Positions 1-9,091 of a stretch of DNA of 64,000 nucleotides are shown here, piece after piece. How positions within the stretch are numbered: position 1 is the first letter of the stretch; each line of letters starts with the position of its first letter. The position numbers and the translations under genes were made by a program. This DNA is from Streptomyces sp. NBC_01276 (GTDB lineage: Bacteria; Actinomycetota; Actinomycetes; Streptomycetales; Streptomycetaceae). The notes under the pieces were generated by a model. It did no database searches. It saw nothing but the letters and a program-made list of their open reading frames with translations, and was not told the DNA's origin. Location of the stretch: positions 4,648,501 through 4,712,500 of the forward strand of contig NZ_CP108442.1 of the NCBI RefSeq assembly GCF_041435355.1, in the 5' to 3' direction.

Positions 1-2
1 TC

Positions 3-533
3 TTCCCGGAGAACGAGTCCCTGCACCGCTGGATCAAGATGGCCGGCGAGCGCGTCCACTTCCAGGGCCTGCCCGCCCGCATCTGCTGGCTCGGCTACGG
101 CGAGCGCGACAAGGCCGGCGAGCGCTTCAACGAGATGGTCGCCGACGGCACCCTCGCCGCCCCGCTGGCCATCGGCCGCGACCACCTCGACTGCGGCTCG
201 GTCGCCTCCCCGTACCGCGAGACGGAGGCCATGCTCGACGGCTCCGACGCGATCGCCGACTGGCCGCTGCTCAACGCCATGGTCAACGTCGCCTCCGGCG
301 CCTCCTGGGTCTCCATCCACCACGGCGGCGGTGTCGGCATGGGCCGCTCCATCCACGCCGGCCAGGTCACCGTCGCCGACGGCACCAAGCTCGCGGGCGA
401 GAAGATCCGCCGCGTGCTCACCAACGACCCCGGCATGGGCGTCATCCGCCACGTCGACGCCGGCTACGACATCGCCGAGTCGGTCGCCGACGAGCGGGGC
501 GTGCGCGTCCCGATGCGCGAGGGCGACGCGTGA
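3..533 (+). CDS. hutU: Urocanate hydratase, C-terminal part (5' end outside window)
   Basis: Urocanase converts urocanate to imidazolonepropionate, the second step of histidine breakdown, in the cytoplasm with bound NAD. About 176 C-terminal residues are visible, reading in frame from base 3 with no start, so the gene begins upstream. The stretch RIHW-type '[14 protein letters not shown]', the glycine-rich '[17 protein letters not shown]' and '[19 protein letters not shown]' match the urocanase C-terminus. Its TGA stop overlaps the GTG start of the next gene (GTGA at 530-533), so the downstream amidohydrolase is translationally coupled. The presence of hutF and hutI immediately downstream fixes the pathway. 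Confidence is high. Confidence 0.96.
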   Translation, partial: FPENESLHRWIKMAGERVHFQGLPARICWLGYGERDKAGERFNEMVADGTLAAPLAIGRDHLDCGSVASPYRETEAMLDGSDAIADWPLLNAMVNVASGASWVSIHHGGGVGMGRSIHAGQVTVADGTKLAGEKIRRVLTNDPGMGVIRHVDAGYDIAESVADERGVRVPMREGDA

Positions 534-1807
534 GCCCCACCCCCGAGGCATCCGCCCCCCGTGCCGCCGCCGCACCCGCGGCGGCGGCCGGGGGCGGCGC
601 CGGCTCGTTCCACACCCTGTGGAACGAGCTCGCGCCCATCGGCCGCCACGCGGACAGCGGCGGGTACCGCCGCTACGCCTGGACCGGCGCCGACGCCGAC
701 TGCCGTGCCTGGTTCCGGGCGCAGGCCGAGTCCCGCGGCCTCGCCTACGAGGTGGACCGCAACGGCAACCAGTGGGCCTGGCTCGGCGACCCCCTCGCGG
801 GCGACGCCGTCGTCACCGGCTCCCACCTGGACTCCGTCCCGGACGGCGGCGCCTTCGACGGCCCCCTCGGGGTGGTGTCCTCCTTCGCGGCCCTGGACGA
901 ACTCCGCTCCCGCGGCGCCTCGTTCTCCCGGCCGCTGGCCATCACCAACTTCGGCGACGAGGAAGGCGCCCGCTTCGGCCTGGCCTGCGTCGGCTCCCGG
1001 CTCGCCGCCGGACAGCTGACCAAGGAGAAGGCGTACGAGCTCCGCGACGGCGACGGCGTCAGCCTGCCCGACGCGATGGAGCGGGCCGGCCACGACCCCG
1101 AGACCATCGGAGCCGACCCCGAACGCCTCGCCCGCATCGGCGCCTTCGTCGAACTGCACGTCGAACAGGGCCGCGCCCTCGACCTGTCCGGGGACCGCGT
1201 CGGCATCGCCTCCGCGATCTGGCCGCACGGCCGCTGGCGGTTCGACTTCCACGGCGAGGCCAACCACGCCGGCACCACCCGCCTCGTGGACCGCCGCGAC
1301 CCGATGCTGACGTACGCGGCGACCGTGCTCGCCGCCCGCCAGGAGGCGGCCCTCGCCGGGGCCGTCGCCACCTTCGGGAAGATCTCCGTCGAACCCAACG
1401 GGGTCAACGCCATCCCCTCCCTCGTGCGCGGCTGGCTCGACTCCCGGGCCTCCGACCAGGCCACCCTCGACACGGTCGTCACCGCCGTCGAGAAGGCCGC
1501 CCGCGAGCACGCCGACCGGGACGGCATCGACCTCGCCGTCGTCCGGGAGTCCTTCACCCCGGTCGTCGAGTTCGAGCACGCCCTGCGCGACGAGCTGAAC
1601 CGGATCCTCGGCGGGAGCGTCCCCGTCCTCGGCACCGGGGCGGGACACGACGCCGGAATCCTCTCCGCCGCCGTCCCGACCGCGATGCTGTTCGTGCGGA
1701 ACCCCACCGGGGTCTCCCACTCCCCGCGGGAGTTCGCCGCCGAGGACGACTGCGTGGCCGGCGTCCTCGCCCTCGCCGACGTACTGGAAGGCCTGGCATG
1801 CCGCTGA
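530..1807 (+). CDS. M20-family amidohydrolase (allantoate amidohydrolase-like) in the hut operon
   Basis: A 425-residue cytoplasmic metallo-hydrolase of the M20 / allantoate amidohydrolase (HyuC/AllC) type. Visible metal and substrate motifs are '[15 protein letters not shown]' (His and Asp ligands), '[11 protein letters not shown]' (the Glu-Glu pair), 'ELHVEQG', 'HAGTT' and the C-terminal 'GTGAGHDAG'. These enzymes hydrolyse N-carbamoyl or N-acyl amino acids or ureides. It starts with a GTG overlapping the hutU stop and its TGA lies 7 bases inside hutF, so it is co-translated with both. That position suggests it handles a histidine-derived intermediate such as N-formylglutamate rather than allantoate; this is inference. 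The usual name in databases is likely 'allantoate amidohydrolase'. Confidence 0.9.
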   Translation: MSPTPEASAPRAAAAPAAAAGGGAGSFHTLWNELAPIGRHADSGGYRRYAWTGADADCRAWFRAQAESRGLAYEVDRNGNQWAWLGDPLAGDAVVTGSHLDSVPDGGAFDGPLGVVSSFAALDELRSRGASFSRPLAITNFGDEEGARFGLACVGSRLAAGQLTKEKAYELRDGDGVSLPDAMERAGHDPETIGADPERLARIGAFVELHVEQGRALDLSGDRVGIASAIWPHGRWRFDFHGEANHAGTTRLVDRRDPMLTYAATVLAARQEAALAGAVATFGKISVEPNGVNAIPSLVRGWLDSRASDQATLDTVVTAVEKAAREHADRDGIDLAVVRESFTPVVEFEHALRDELNRILGGSVPVLGTGAGHDAGILSAAVPTAMLFVRNPTGVSHSPREFAAEDDCVAGVLALADVLEGLACR

Positions 1808-3138
1808 AGACGTACTGGCTGGAGCACGCCTGGCTCGGCACCCACGTCGAGCCGGGCGTGGCCCTGGACGTGTCGGCGGACGGCCGCATCGCCGGGCTGC
1901 GCACCGGGGTGGACGCCCCGCCCCCCGGGGCGGAGGTGCTGCGCGGGCTCACCGTCCCCGGCCTGGCCAACGCGCACTCCCACGCCTTCCACCGCGCGCT
2001 GCGCTCCGTCGTCCAGGTCGGCTCGGGCACCTTCTGGACCTGGCGCGAGGTCATGTACGGCGTCGCCCAGAACCTCACCCCCGAGAACTACTTCGCCCTC
2101 GCCCGCGCCGTGTACGCGGAGATGGCGCTGGCCGGCATCACCGACGTCGGCGAGTTCCACTACGTCCACCACGCCCCCGGCGGCACCCCGTACGCCGACC
2201 CCAACGCGATGGGCGAGGCGCTGATCGAGGCGGCCGCGGCGGCCGGCATCCGCATCACCCTCCTCGACACCGCGTACCTGGCCGCCGGCTTCGGCGAGGC
2301 GCCCAACCCGCACCAGCTGCGCTTCTCCGACGGCACCGCGGAGGCCTGGGCCGAGCGGGTCTCGGCCCTCAAGCCCCGCGAGCACGCGCTGATCGGCGCG
2401 GCGATCCACTCCGTACGCGCCGTCCCGGCCGACCAGCTGGCCACCGTCGCGGCCTGGGCGCAGGAGCGGCAGGCCCCGCTGCACGTCCACCTGTCCGAGC
2501 AGACGGCGGAGAACGAGGCCTGCCGGGCCGCCCACGGCCGGACCCCGACGCAGCTCCTCGCCGACCACGGCGTCCTGGGCCCGCGCACCACCGGGGTCCA
2601 CAACACGCACCTCACCGACGCCGACATCGCCCTGCTCGGCGGCACCACCACCGGCACCTGCATGTGCCCGACCACCGAACGCGACCTCGCCGACGGCATC
2701 GGCCCGGCCGGCCGGCTCCAGCGCGCGGGCAGCCCGCTGTCCCTGGGCAGCGACAGCCACGCGGTGATCGACCTGCTGGAGGAGGCGCGGGCGATGGAGC
2801 TGAACGAGCGCCTGCGCAGCCGGACCCGGGGGCACTGGACGGCCAACGCCCTGCTGAGCGCCGCCACCGCCGACGGCCACGCCTCCCTGGGCCGCCCGGA
2901 CGCGGGACGCCTGGAGCCCGGGGCCCTCGCGGACTTCACGACCATCGCCCTGGACACCGTCCGCACGGCGGGCCCGCTGCCGCGGCTCGGCGCCGAGACG
3001 GCGGTCTTCGCGGCCTCGGCCGCCGACGTCCGCCACACGGTGGTGGGCGGCCGGCACGTGGTCCGCGACGGAGTCCATACCCTGGTCGGGGACGTCCCGG
3101 CGGCCCTGTCCGAAGCCATCGCGGCCGTCCGCGGCTGA
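1798..3138 (+). CDS. hutF: Formimidoylglutamate deiminase
   Basis: Amidohydrolase-superfamily enzyme (446 residues) that deiminates N-formimino-L-glutamate to N-formyl-L-glutamate plus ammonia. Motifs along the chain are '[12 protein letters not shown]' (HxH metal site, about residues 57-68), 'HVHLSEQ' (metal His), '[13 protein letters not shown]' and '[16 protein letters not shown]' (catalytic Asp region). The ATG start at 1798 overlaps the end of the preceding amidohydrolase by 10 bases. The neighbours hutU and hutI and the family motifs make formiminoglutamate the likely substrate rather than guanine or another amine. With HutF, the pathway runs through formylglutamate and therefore needs a deformylase; none with the classical HutG fold is seen here. 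Confidence 0.94.
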   Translation: MPLKTYWLEHAWLGTHVEPGVALDVSADGRIAGLRTGVDAPPPGAEVLRGLTVPGLANAHSHAFHRALRSVVQVGSGTFWTWREVMYGVAQNLTPENYFALARAVYAEMALAGITDVGEFHYVHHAPGGTPYADPNAMGEALIEAAAAAGIRITLLDTAYLAAGFGEAPNPHQLRFSDGTAEAWAERVSALKPREHALIGAAIHSVRAVPADQLATVAAWAQERQAPLHVHLSEQTAENEACRAAHGRTPTQLLADHGVLGPRTTGVHNTHLTDADIALLGGTTTGTCMCPTTERDLADGIGPAGRLQRAGSPLSLGSDSHAVIDLLEEARAMELNERLRSRTRGHWTANALLSAATADGHASLGRPDAGRLEPGALADFTTIALDTVRTAGPLPRLGAETAVFAASAADVRHTVVGGRHVVRDGVHTLVGDVPAALSEAIAAVRG

Positions 3139-3332
3139 CGCCCGGAATTGCCCCACCCGGCCCTTCCTCCGTTCCCCGGGCCCGCCCCGGACCCCTTTGC
3201 AGGGGCGGCGCGCCCGTCGCGCCCCATCGCCGCGGGGTCCCGGGGGCGGGCCCCGGGAGCGGGGTCCGGGGCCGCGGGCCCCGGTTCCGGGAAGGGGCGG
3301 GGTGGGGGAACGAAACCTCCCGAGAGGAACCC
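3139..3332 (+). repeat. GC-rich palindromic spacer between hutF and hutI
   Basis: A 194-base gap inside the hut cluster made of overlapping G- and C-runs (blocks such as CCCGGGGGCGGGCCCCGGGAG around 3238-3260). Several alternative hairpins can form. It may terminate part of the hutF transcript so that hutI, which has its own Shine-Dalgarno (GAGAGG before 3333), is expressed at a different level. No promoter box is clear. Confidence 0.4.
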
Positions 3333-4511
3333 ATGACCACCACCGTCATCACCAACATCGGCAGCCTCGTCACCAACGACCCCGCCCTCGGCGACGGCAG
3401 CCCCCTCGGCCTGATCGAGAACGCCGCCGTCGTCATCGACGGCGAGGCCATCGCCTGGGTGGGACCCGCCGACACGGCCCCCGCCGCCGACGCCGCCTTC
3501 GACGCGAACGGCCGCGCCGTCATCCCCGGCTTCGTCGACTCGCACTCCCACCTCGTCTTCGCCGGCGACCGCACCGCCGAGTTCAACGCCCGCATGTCCG
3601 GCCGCGGCTACTCCGCCGGAGGCATCCGCACCACCGTCGCCGCCACCCGCGCCGCCAGCGACGACGCGCTGGAGGCCAACCTGCTGCGCCACCTCGACGA
3701 GGCCCGCCGCCAGGGCACCACCACCTTCGAGACCAAGTCCGGCTACGGCCTCACCGTCGCCGACGAGGCCCGGGCCCTGCGCATCGCCGCCGCGCACACC
3801 GAGGAGGTCACCTACCTCGGCGCGCACATCGTCTCCCCCGACTACGCCGACGACCCGGCGGGCTACGTCGACCTCGTCACCGGCGAGATGCTGGCCGCCT
3901 GCGCCCCGTACGCCCGCTGGGTGGACGTCTTCTGCGAGAAGGGCGCCTTCGACGGCGACCAGGCCCGCGCCATCCTCACCGCCGGCGCCGCCGCCGGGCT
4001 GATCCCGCGCGTCCACGCCAACCAGCTCTCCCACGGCCCCGGCGTGCAGCTCGCCGTGGAGCTGGAAGCCGCCTCCGCCGACCACTGCACCCACCTCACC
4101 GACGCCGACGTGGACGCCCTCGCCCAGGCGGCCGGAACCACCGTCGCGACCCTCCTGCCCGGCGCCGAGTTCTCCACCCGCGCCCAGTGGCCCGACGCCC
4201 GCCGCCTCCTCGGCGCGGGCGCCACCGTCGCCCTGTCCACGGACTGCAACCCCGGCTCCTCCTACACCAGTTCCATGCCGTTCTGCATCGCGCTCGCCGT
4301 CCGCGACATGGGCATGACCCCCGACGAGGCCCTGTGGTCGGCCACCGCCGGCGGCGCCGCCGCGCTGCGCCGCACCGACATCGGCCGGATCAGCCCCGGG
4401 GCCCGCGCCGACCTCGCGCTCCTCGACGCGCCCAGCCACGTCCACCTCGCCTACCGGCCGGGCGTCCCGCTCGTCTCCGCCGTCTGGCAGCGGGGGGTGC
4501 GCGCCGCCTGA
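3333..4511 (+). CDS. hutI: Imidazolonepropionase
   Basis: A 392-residue cytoplasmic amidohydrolase that opens 4-imidazolone-5-propionate to N-formimino-L-glutamate, the third step of histidine degradation. Visible features are '[13 protein letters not shown]' (HxH metal ligands), '[10 protein letters not shown]', 'HANQLSH' (metal His) and '[15 protein letters not shown]' (catalytic Asp and substrate loop), all diagnostic of imidazolonepropionase. The ATG at 3333 follows a GAGAGG ribosome site. Length fits the family. It follows hutF after a 194-base palindromic spacer, so it may be partly uncoupled from the upstream genes. Confidence 0.95.
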   Translation: MTTTVITNIGSLVTNDPALGDGSPLGLIENAAVVIDGEAIAWVGPADTAPAADAAFDANGRAVIPGFVDSHSHLVFAGDRTAEFNARMSGRGYSAGGIRTTVAATRAASDDALEANLLRHLDEARRQGTTTFETKSGYGLTVADEARALRIAAAHTEEVTYLGAHIVSPDYADDPAGYVDLVTGEMLAACAPYARWVDVFCEKGAFDGDQARAILTAGAAAGLIPRVHANQLSHGPGVQLAVELEAASADHCTHLTDADVDALAQAAGTTVATLLPGAEFSTRAQWPDARRLLGAGATVALSTDCNPGSSYTSSMPFCIALAVRDMGMTPDEALWSATAGGAAALRRTDIGRISPGARADLALLDAPSHVHLAYRPGVPLVSAVWQRGVRAA

Positions 4512-4690
4512 CGCCCCCGCCCGACCCCCCGCCCGACGGCCCCGCGCGCCCCGGAACGGCCGGAAACGGCACGTCCGGGAGGCCGTCGAACCGGACCGTC
4601 CTTTGTCTTCCCTCCGCAAGGTCCCGGGCGTACCTTGAGCCACCAATCTGATGTGTCGTCAGTAACTTGTGGCCCGAGGGGAAGACGAAG

Positions 4691-5383
4691 GTGTCCGACC
4701 GGAAACGTTCCACCGCGCTCGCGCTGGCCTCCGCGCTGGCCGGATCGGCGGTGCTGCTCGCCGCCCCCGCGGCCCACGCCGATGTCGTCGACGTCCAGTA
4801 CGACTGCAAGACCCCCATCGGGGACAAGTCCGCGGTCTCGCCCATCGACATCAAGGCCGTCAAGGAGGGCGACGGCTACAAGCTGACGATGTCCTTCCAG
4901 AAGGGCGTCTCCTCCAGCCCCATCGAACTGGGCAAGGGCGCCATGACCCCCAGCGCCGTCATCCAGACCGACGGCGCCGAGAAGGGCACCGTCCAGGTCT
5001 CCGGCCCGCCCAACTCCGAGGCCGTGCCCGCCAACACCCCCATCAAGATCAGCGACCTCTCGGGGACCTACACCCCCAAGCAGAGCGGCAAGGTCACCTT
5101 CACCGCCGGGGTCCTCACCATCAAGGCCATGGGGACCACCACCACCTGCACCCCCGGGAACGGCCCCAAGCCCTCCCTGGAACTCCAGGTGACGGGCGCG
5201 GGCGGTGCCCAGGACCCCGCCCGGGACCCCGCCCCGCCCACCGGCGACACCCTCCCGCAGACCGGACCCGCCGACTCCGCCCTCGCCCTCGGCACCCTCG
5301 GCGCCACCGTGCTGCTCACCGGCGCCGCCGGAACGCTCTGGCTGACCCGGCGCGGCCGCCGGGCCGGCGAGACCCGGCCCTGA
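4691..5383 (+). CDS. Exported, sortase-anchored surface protein (LPQTG signal)
   Basis: A 230-residue protein not assigned to a named family. The GTG at 4691 is chosen because GAGGGGAAG lies 7 bases upstream. An N-terminal signal peptide (basic 'DRKRST', hydrophobic core, 'AHA' cleavage site near residue 33) is followed by a beta-rich domain with two cysteines (in 'QYDCKTPIG' and 'TTTCTPGNG'), a Pro/Asp linker, the sorting motif LPQTG, a hydrophobic helix and a basic tail 'RRGRR'. It is therefore exported and probably linked to peptidoglycan by a sortase. The beta domain recurs in the fourth gene of the operon (for example 'SDLSGTYTPKQSGK' here and 'SDMTGTYKPGKTGK' there). It is the first of four consecutive exported-protein genes. 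Confidence 0.85.
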   Translation: MSDRKRSTALALASALAGSAVLLAAPAAHADVVDVQYDCKTPIGDKSAVSPIDIKAVKEGDGYKLTMSFQKGVSSSPIELGKGAMTPSAVIQTDGAEKGTVQVSGPPNSEAVPANTPIKISDLSGTYTPKQSGKVTFTAGVLTIKAMGTTTTCTPGNGPKPSLELQVTGAGGAQDPARDPAPPTGDTLPQTGPADSALALGTLGATVLLTGAAGTLWLTRRGRRAGETRP

Positions 5384-5400
5384 ACGGAGCGGCCCCGGCC

Positions 5401-6396
5401 ATGCGCGTGCTCCACACCCTCACCCGGCTCGGCGCCGCGCTGCTCGCCGCCGCCGCCCTCCACGGCACCCCGGCCGCGGCCGCCGACGAGCCCGGCTGGA
5501 CCGCCGAACCGGCCACCGGGCGGCCCGGCACCCCGCGCCCGTACTTCTACCTCGCGGGCGCGGCCGGCGCCGTCCTGGAGGACCGCCTCACCCTGGCCAA
5601 CCCCGGCGACCGCGAACGGACCGTCACCCTGCGCGGCGCCGACGCCTACAACACCCCCGACGGCGCCCTCGCGGTCCGCCCGGCCGGGGAGGGCGCACCG
5701 GCGGCGGCCGGCGTCGGGGCCGGGGCCGGGTCCTGGATCAGCTTCGGCGCGGCCACCACCGTGAAGGTCCCGCCGCGCACCCGCGCCGTGGTCCCCTTCA
5801 CCGTCACCGTGCCGCCCGCCGCCGCGCCCGGGGACCACCCCGCCGCCGTCGTCGCCACCGAGGCGGGCCACGAGGCGGCCGTACGGGTCCACCTGCGCGT
5901 CGGCGGCCCGGCACTGGCCGCCCTCACCGTCGAGGACGTCGCCGTGCACGGCTCGGGCACCTCCGCCGTCATCCGGTACGCGCTGGTCAACCGCGGCAAC
6001 GTGGCCCTCGCCCCGGAGCTCGCGGTCCGCGCCGAGGGCCGCTTCGGCGAGGTCCGCGGCCGGAGCGCCCACGCGGTGCCCGTCGAGCTGCTGCCCGGCC
6101 GGCGGGTCGAGCTGAGCGAGCCCTGGCCCGGCGCCCCCGCCCTCGACCGGGTCGCCCTCACCCTCACGGTCACCGCCCCCGGCGCCGCACCGGCCACCGC
6201 CCGCGCGTCGGCGTGGCTCCTGCCCGGGGGGACCACCGCGCGGCTCGGCGTCGCACTGCTCGCCCTCGGCACGCTCGCGACGGCCGCGCTGCTCCTCGTA
6301 CGGACCCGGCGCACCGGCCGGGAACGGCCCCCCGAGCCGCCCGCGACCGCGGCGGCGCCCGCACCGGAACCCGAGCTGACGGGAGCGTCCAGGTGA
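5401..6396 (+). CDS. Membrane-anchored surface protein with WxL-interacting (DUF916-like) architecture
   Basis: A 331-residue protein with a signal peptide (cleavage near 'AAAADEP'), an extracellular region of two beta-sandwich-like domains, one C-terminal membrane helix (about 280-300) and a short basic/proline-rich cytoplasmic tail. The first domain runs from 'PYFYLAGAAGAVLEDRLTL' through 'GADAYNTPDGAL' and 'WISF' to 'VPPRTRAVVPFTVTVP'; this is the pattern of DUF916, the peptidoglycan-binding part of WxL-interacting proteins in Firmicutes. The second ('VIRYALVNRGNVALAPELAV') resembles their DUF3324 part. The family call is by eye. It lies 17 bases after the LPQTG gene, and its TGA overlaps the next GTG. 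Confidence 0.75.
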   Translation: MRVLHTLTRLGAALLAAAALHGTPAAAADEPGWTAEPATGRPGTPRPYFYLAGAAGAVLEDRLTLANPGDRERTVTLRGADAYNTPDGALAVRPAGEGAPAAAGVGAGAGSWISFGAATTVKVPPRTRAVVPFTVTVPPAAAPGDHPAAVVATEAGHEAAVRVHLRVGGPALAALTVEDVAVHGSGTSAVIRYALVNRGNVALAPELAVRAEGRFGEVRGRSAHAVPVELLPGRRVELSEPWPGAPALDRVALTLTVTAPGAAPATARASAWLLPGGTTARLGVALLALGTLATAALLLVRTRRTGRERPPEPPATAAAPAPEPELTGASR

Positions 6397-7592
6397 GCCC
6401 CAGCCCCGGCCGCACCCCCGGCCGCACCCCCGGCCCCGTCCGCACGGCCGACGCCGCCCGCGGCCCCGTGCCCCGCGCCGCCCGCCGCCGCGCCCGCATC
6501 GCGTCCCTGCCGGCCGCGCTCGCCGCGCTGGCCGCCCTCGCCGCCCTCGCGCTGCTCCCGGCCGCGGCGCCCGCCGCCGCCGACACCGGCAAGCCCGCCG
6601 TGACGCTCTCCCTCCAGGAGGCCGCCAAGGGCACCGAGCTCGCCGTCGACGGGACCGGCTGGCGGGCCAGGACCATGGTGATGCTGCTGGTCTGCGGCCA
6701 GAACATGATCGGCGGCACCAACAGCTGCGCCAACGCCGACGGGGTCGCCGTGGCGGTCGGCGACGACGGCCGCTTCGCCGCCCGGCTGCCGGTCGTGGCC
6801 CCGCCCAAGCCGTGCCCCTGCGTGGTGAACGTGACCTCCGTCAACGGGGACCAGTCCACCGTCGCCGTACCGCTGAGGATCACCGACCATCCGGTGGCCG
6901 AACTGCCCGCGGAATCCGGCACCGCCCGCCTCGCGATGCTCACCGGGGTCCGCCTCACCGGCGACGACGGGGTGCTGACCTGGTTCGGCGCGCCGCCCGG
7001 CAGGAAGTTCCGGGTCACCGTCGGCAACCTCGGCTCGGCCCCCGTCAAGGATCCGGTCTTCCGGCTCGGCACCGCCCACGGGGTCTTCGCCCCGACGTGG
7101 GAGGAGGCCCGCTGGAAGGGCAGCATCGCGCCCGGCGGCAAGGCCGAGGTCGCACTGGACGTGGAGCTCCCGGCCGGCGCCCACGGTGACTACACCGTCT
7201 CCCTCAAGTACGGCGACACGGTCCTGGCCACCCAGCCGTGGGGCGTCGACCGCCCGTACGGGGTGCTGCTGTTCTGGGCCCTGCTCCTCGTGGTGATCCC
7301 GACGGCCCTCTTCCGGCTCGGCATGGCCGTCGTCGACAAGGTCCGCCCGCGCACCGCCGCCCCCGGCGGGGGCCGCCGGCACGCGGCCTCCGCGGTGACG
7401 GCCCGGCTGCCGCGGCTCCCCGGCGCGGGGGAACGGGCGCCGGCGGGGCCGCCCCCGGCCGGCCCCGCCCCGGTCCTGCCGTGGTTCACCCCGGAGCCGC
7501 AGCCGCAGCCGCTGCCCGACGCGGGCCGGCCGCGCGCCCCACAGACATCCGCACCGTCCGATCACAGTCAGACGACGAAGGGACACTCGTGA
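6393..7592 (+). CDS. Membrane surface protein with neocarzinostatin-like domain
   Basis: A 399-residue protein starting at a GTG that overlaps the previous stop (GTGA). A long Arg-rich N-terminus precedes an Ala/Leu signal segment ending near 'APAAADTG'. The first extracellular domain has the pattern of the neocarzinostatin apoprotein fold: 'TELAVDGTGWRARTMVMLL', a Cys pair around 'VCGQNMIGGTNSCANADG' and another in 'KPCPCVVNVTS'. A second Ig-like domain ('KFRVTVGNLGSAPVKDP') follows, then one membrane helix ('LLFWALLLVVIPTALF') and a long proline-rich cytoplasmic tail. No chromophore-binding role is implied. The function is unknown; it is probably part of a surface complex with its operon partners. 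Confidence 0.75.
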   Translation: MSPSPGRTPGRTPGPVRTADAARGPVPRAARRRARIASLPAALAALAALAALALLPAAAPAAADTGKPAVTLSLQEAAKGTELAVDGTGWRARTMVMLLVCGQNMIGGTNSCANADGVAVAVGDDGRFAARLPVVAPPKPCPCVVNVTSVNGDQSTVAVPLRITDHPVAELPAESGTARLAMLTGVRLTGDDGVLTWFGAPPGRKFRVTVGNLGSAPVKDPVFRLGTAHGVFAPTWEEARWKGSIAPGGKAEVALDVELPAGAHGDYTVSLKYGDTVLATQPWGVDRPYGVLLFWALLLVVIPTALFRLGMAVVDKVRPRTAAPGGGRRHAASAVTARLPRLPGAGERAPAGPPPAGPAPVLPWFTPEPQPQPLPDAGRPRAPQTSAPSDHSQTTKGHS

Positions 7593-8950
7593 AGACCCAA
7601 CGGAGGGTGAGCGCGGCCGTGGTCGCGCTGCTGCTCAGCGGCGCGGGTATCGCCATGGCGGCTTCGCCCGCCCAGGCCGCCGACGCCACGTTCAAGGTCA
7701 GGTGCGTGCCGCCGGCCGGCGGCGGTGATCCGGTGGAGGGCGAGACCACCGCCAGGATCACGGCACCGGCCACGGCGAAGGTCGGGGACGAGGTCGACGT
7801 GTCCTGGGAGACCGTCAAGCCCGCCTCGAACAACACCGACCTGATGGTGATCCCGAAGGACGCGGTCCAGCCCACCGGCTGGATCGCGCTCGGCGGGGGC
7901 ATGGGCGAGCTGAAGGTGGTGGGGGAGAAGAAGAACCCCGAGATCCCCAAGAAGGCGCCGATGGTCATGTCCGTCATGAAGGGCAAGCTGAAGCTGACCA
8001 AGGCGGGGAAGATCAGCCTGACCCCCGGCAGGTACGAGGTCGCGGTCACCTTCTCCTTCGGCACCTTCGTCACGAAGTGCGCGCCGACGGGTGAGGTGAG
8101 CGGCGGGGCCACCATCGACGTGGCGGCCGGCAGCGGCACCGGCGGCACCACGACCGGCGGCACCACCACCGGCGGGGCGACGACCGGCGGGGCGACGACC
8201 GGCGGCACGACGACCGGCGGGGCGACGACGGGCGGCACCACCACCGGCGGTTCCACCACCGGCGGTTCCACCACGACCGGAGGATCCACCACCGGCGGCA
8301 GCGGCGGCCAGACCGACTTCCCCGGCAAGGCCGTCGAGGTCGCCTACGACTGCGGCGCGGTGGTCCCGGGCGGCATCAAGACCCCGGTCACGATCAGCGC
8401 CAAGAAGAACGGCGGCGGCTACGACCTGACGGTCAAGACCGCCAAGGGGGCCATGGCGGCCCCCATGGCCCTGCCCGCCGGAGCCCTGAAGCCCTCGATG
8501 GACATCAAGCTGGGCGGCGCCGACAGCGGCTCGGTCAAGGTCACCGGCCCGGCCAACGCCGAGCCGATCCCGGACAAGGCCCCGGTCAGCCTCAGCGATA
8601 TGACCGGCACCTACAAGCCGGGCAAGACGGGCAAGACCACGCTCAGCCCCGACCAGCTGACGATCGACGTCACGATGGCCCCCGGCTCCACCCCGATCAA
8701 CGTGCCCTGCAAGGCCACCAGCAGCGCGGTCTCCCTGGAGCTGGACACCACCGCCCAGCAGGGCGGTGCCACCGGCGCCACCACGGCCGGCACCTCCGGC
8801 ACCGGCGGAGCCGCGGGCGGCCTCGCCGAGACCGGCGCCGAGAACACCGGCGGGGTCAAGGCCCTCGCCCTCGTCGCCGGCACGGTGATCCTGCTCGGCG
8901 CCGCGGTCTTCACCCTCACCCCCTGGCGCCGCCTGCGCGGCACCCGCTAG
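7589..8950 (+). CDS. Exported sortase-anchored protein with Thr/Gly repeat linker (LAETG signal)
   Basis: A 453-residue protein with GTG start overlapping the previous stop. Signal peptide (cleavage near 'SPAQAAD'), then a domain beginning 'TFKVRCVPP', a low-complexity linker of about 13 degenerate TTTGG units, and a second domain (about 245-400) clearly paralogous to that of the first gene of the operon. It ends with the motif LAETG, a hydrophobic helix and 'RRLRGTR'. LAXTG is the signal recognised by class E sortases of Streptomyces (established for chaplins). The protein is therefore predicted to be covalently attached to the wall with its two domains separated by the flexible linker. No sortase gene lies in the window. 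Confidence 0.85.
   Translation: MKTQRRVSAAVVALLLSGAGIAMAASPAQAADATFKVRCVPPAGGGDPVEGETTARITAPATAKVGDEVDVSWETVKPASNNTDLMVIPKDAVQPTGWIALGGGMGELKVVGEKKNPEIPKKAPMVMSVMKGKLKLTKAGKISLTPGRYEVAVTFSFGTFVTKCAPTGEVSGGATIDVAAGSGTGGTTTGGTTTGGATTGGATTGGTTTGGATTGGTTTGGSTTGGSTTTGGSTTGGSGGQTDFPGKAVEVAYDCGAVVPGGIKTPVTISAKKNGGGYDLTVKTAKGAMAAPMALPAGALKPSMDIKLGGADSGSVKVTGPANAEPIPDKAPVSLSDMTGTYKPGKTGKTTLSPDQLTIDVTMAPGSTPINVPCKATSSAVSLELDTTAQQGGATGATTAGTSGTGGAAGGLAETGAENTGGVKALALVAGTVILLGAAVFTLTPWRRLRGTR
8143..8310 (+). repeat. Degenerate 15-bp tandem repeat encoding TTTGG units
   Basis: In-frame tandem repeat of a unit close to ACCACCACCGGCGGC within the LAETG-protein gene, giving Thr-Thr-Thr-Gly-Gly or close variants (Ala or Ser for the first Thr). 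About 13 units are seen. It encodes a flexible linker that could be O-glycosylated on threonines. Copy number is likely to vary between strains. Confidence 0.85.
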
Positions 8951-8969
8951 CCGCACCGGCACCGGTGAC

Positions 8970-9014
8970 CGAAGCCGTGCACGTCCCCCGTACGGGTGGG
9001 CGCGCACGGCTTCG
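8970..9014 (+). terminator. Hairpin after the surface-protein operon
   Basis: An 11-bp stem (arms 8970-8980 and 9004-9014, CGAAGCCGTGC / GCACGGCTTCG), with a smaller CCCGTACGGG palindrome in its loop, begins 19 bases after the last stop of the surface operon. It probably terminates that operon. Confidence 0.6.
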
Positions 9015-9091
9015 CGGTCTCGGCGCCTCGTTCCTCGTGGGGTTCGCGACCGAGGTGAAGGGAGCCTGAACCCGCTCCCGCCCGCACAACG

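Noticed and set aside
745..3156. 803-residue minus-strand frame opposite the hut genes
   Set aside because: Antisense shadow; M20 and HutF catalytic motifs are on the plus strand.
6393..7592. Enediyne-type antibiotic apoprotein
   Set aside because: The neocarzinostatin-like domain is fused to a membrane helix and lies in a surface-protein operon, with no enediyne genes nearby; only the fold is similar.
8143..8310. CRISPR-like repeat
   Set aside because: Repeats are contiguous, in frame, without spacers, and encode a Thr/Gly linker.
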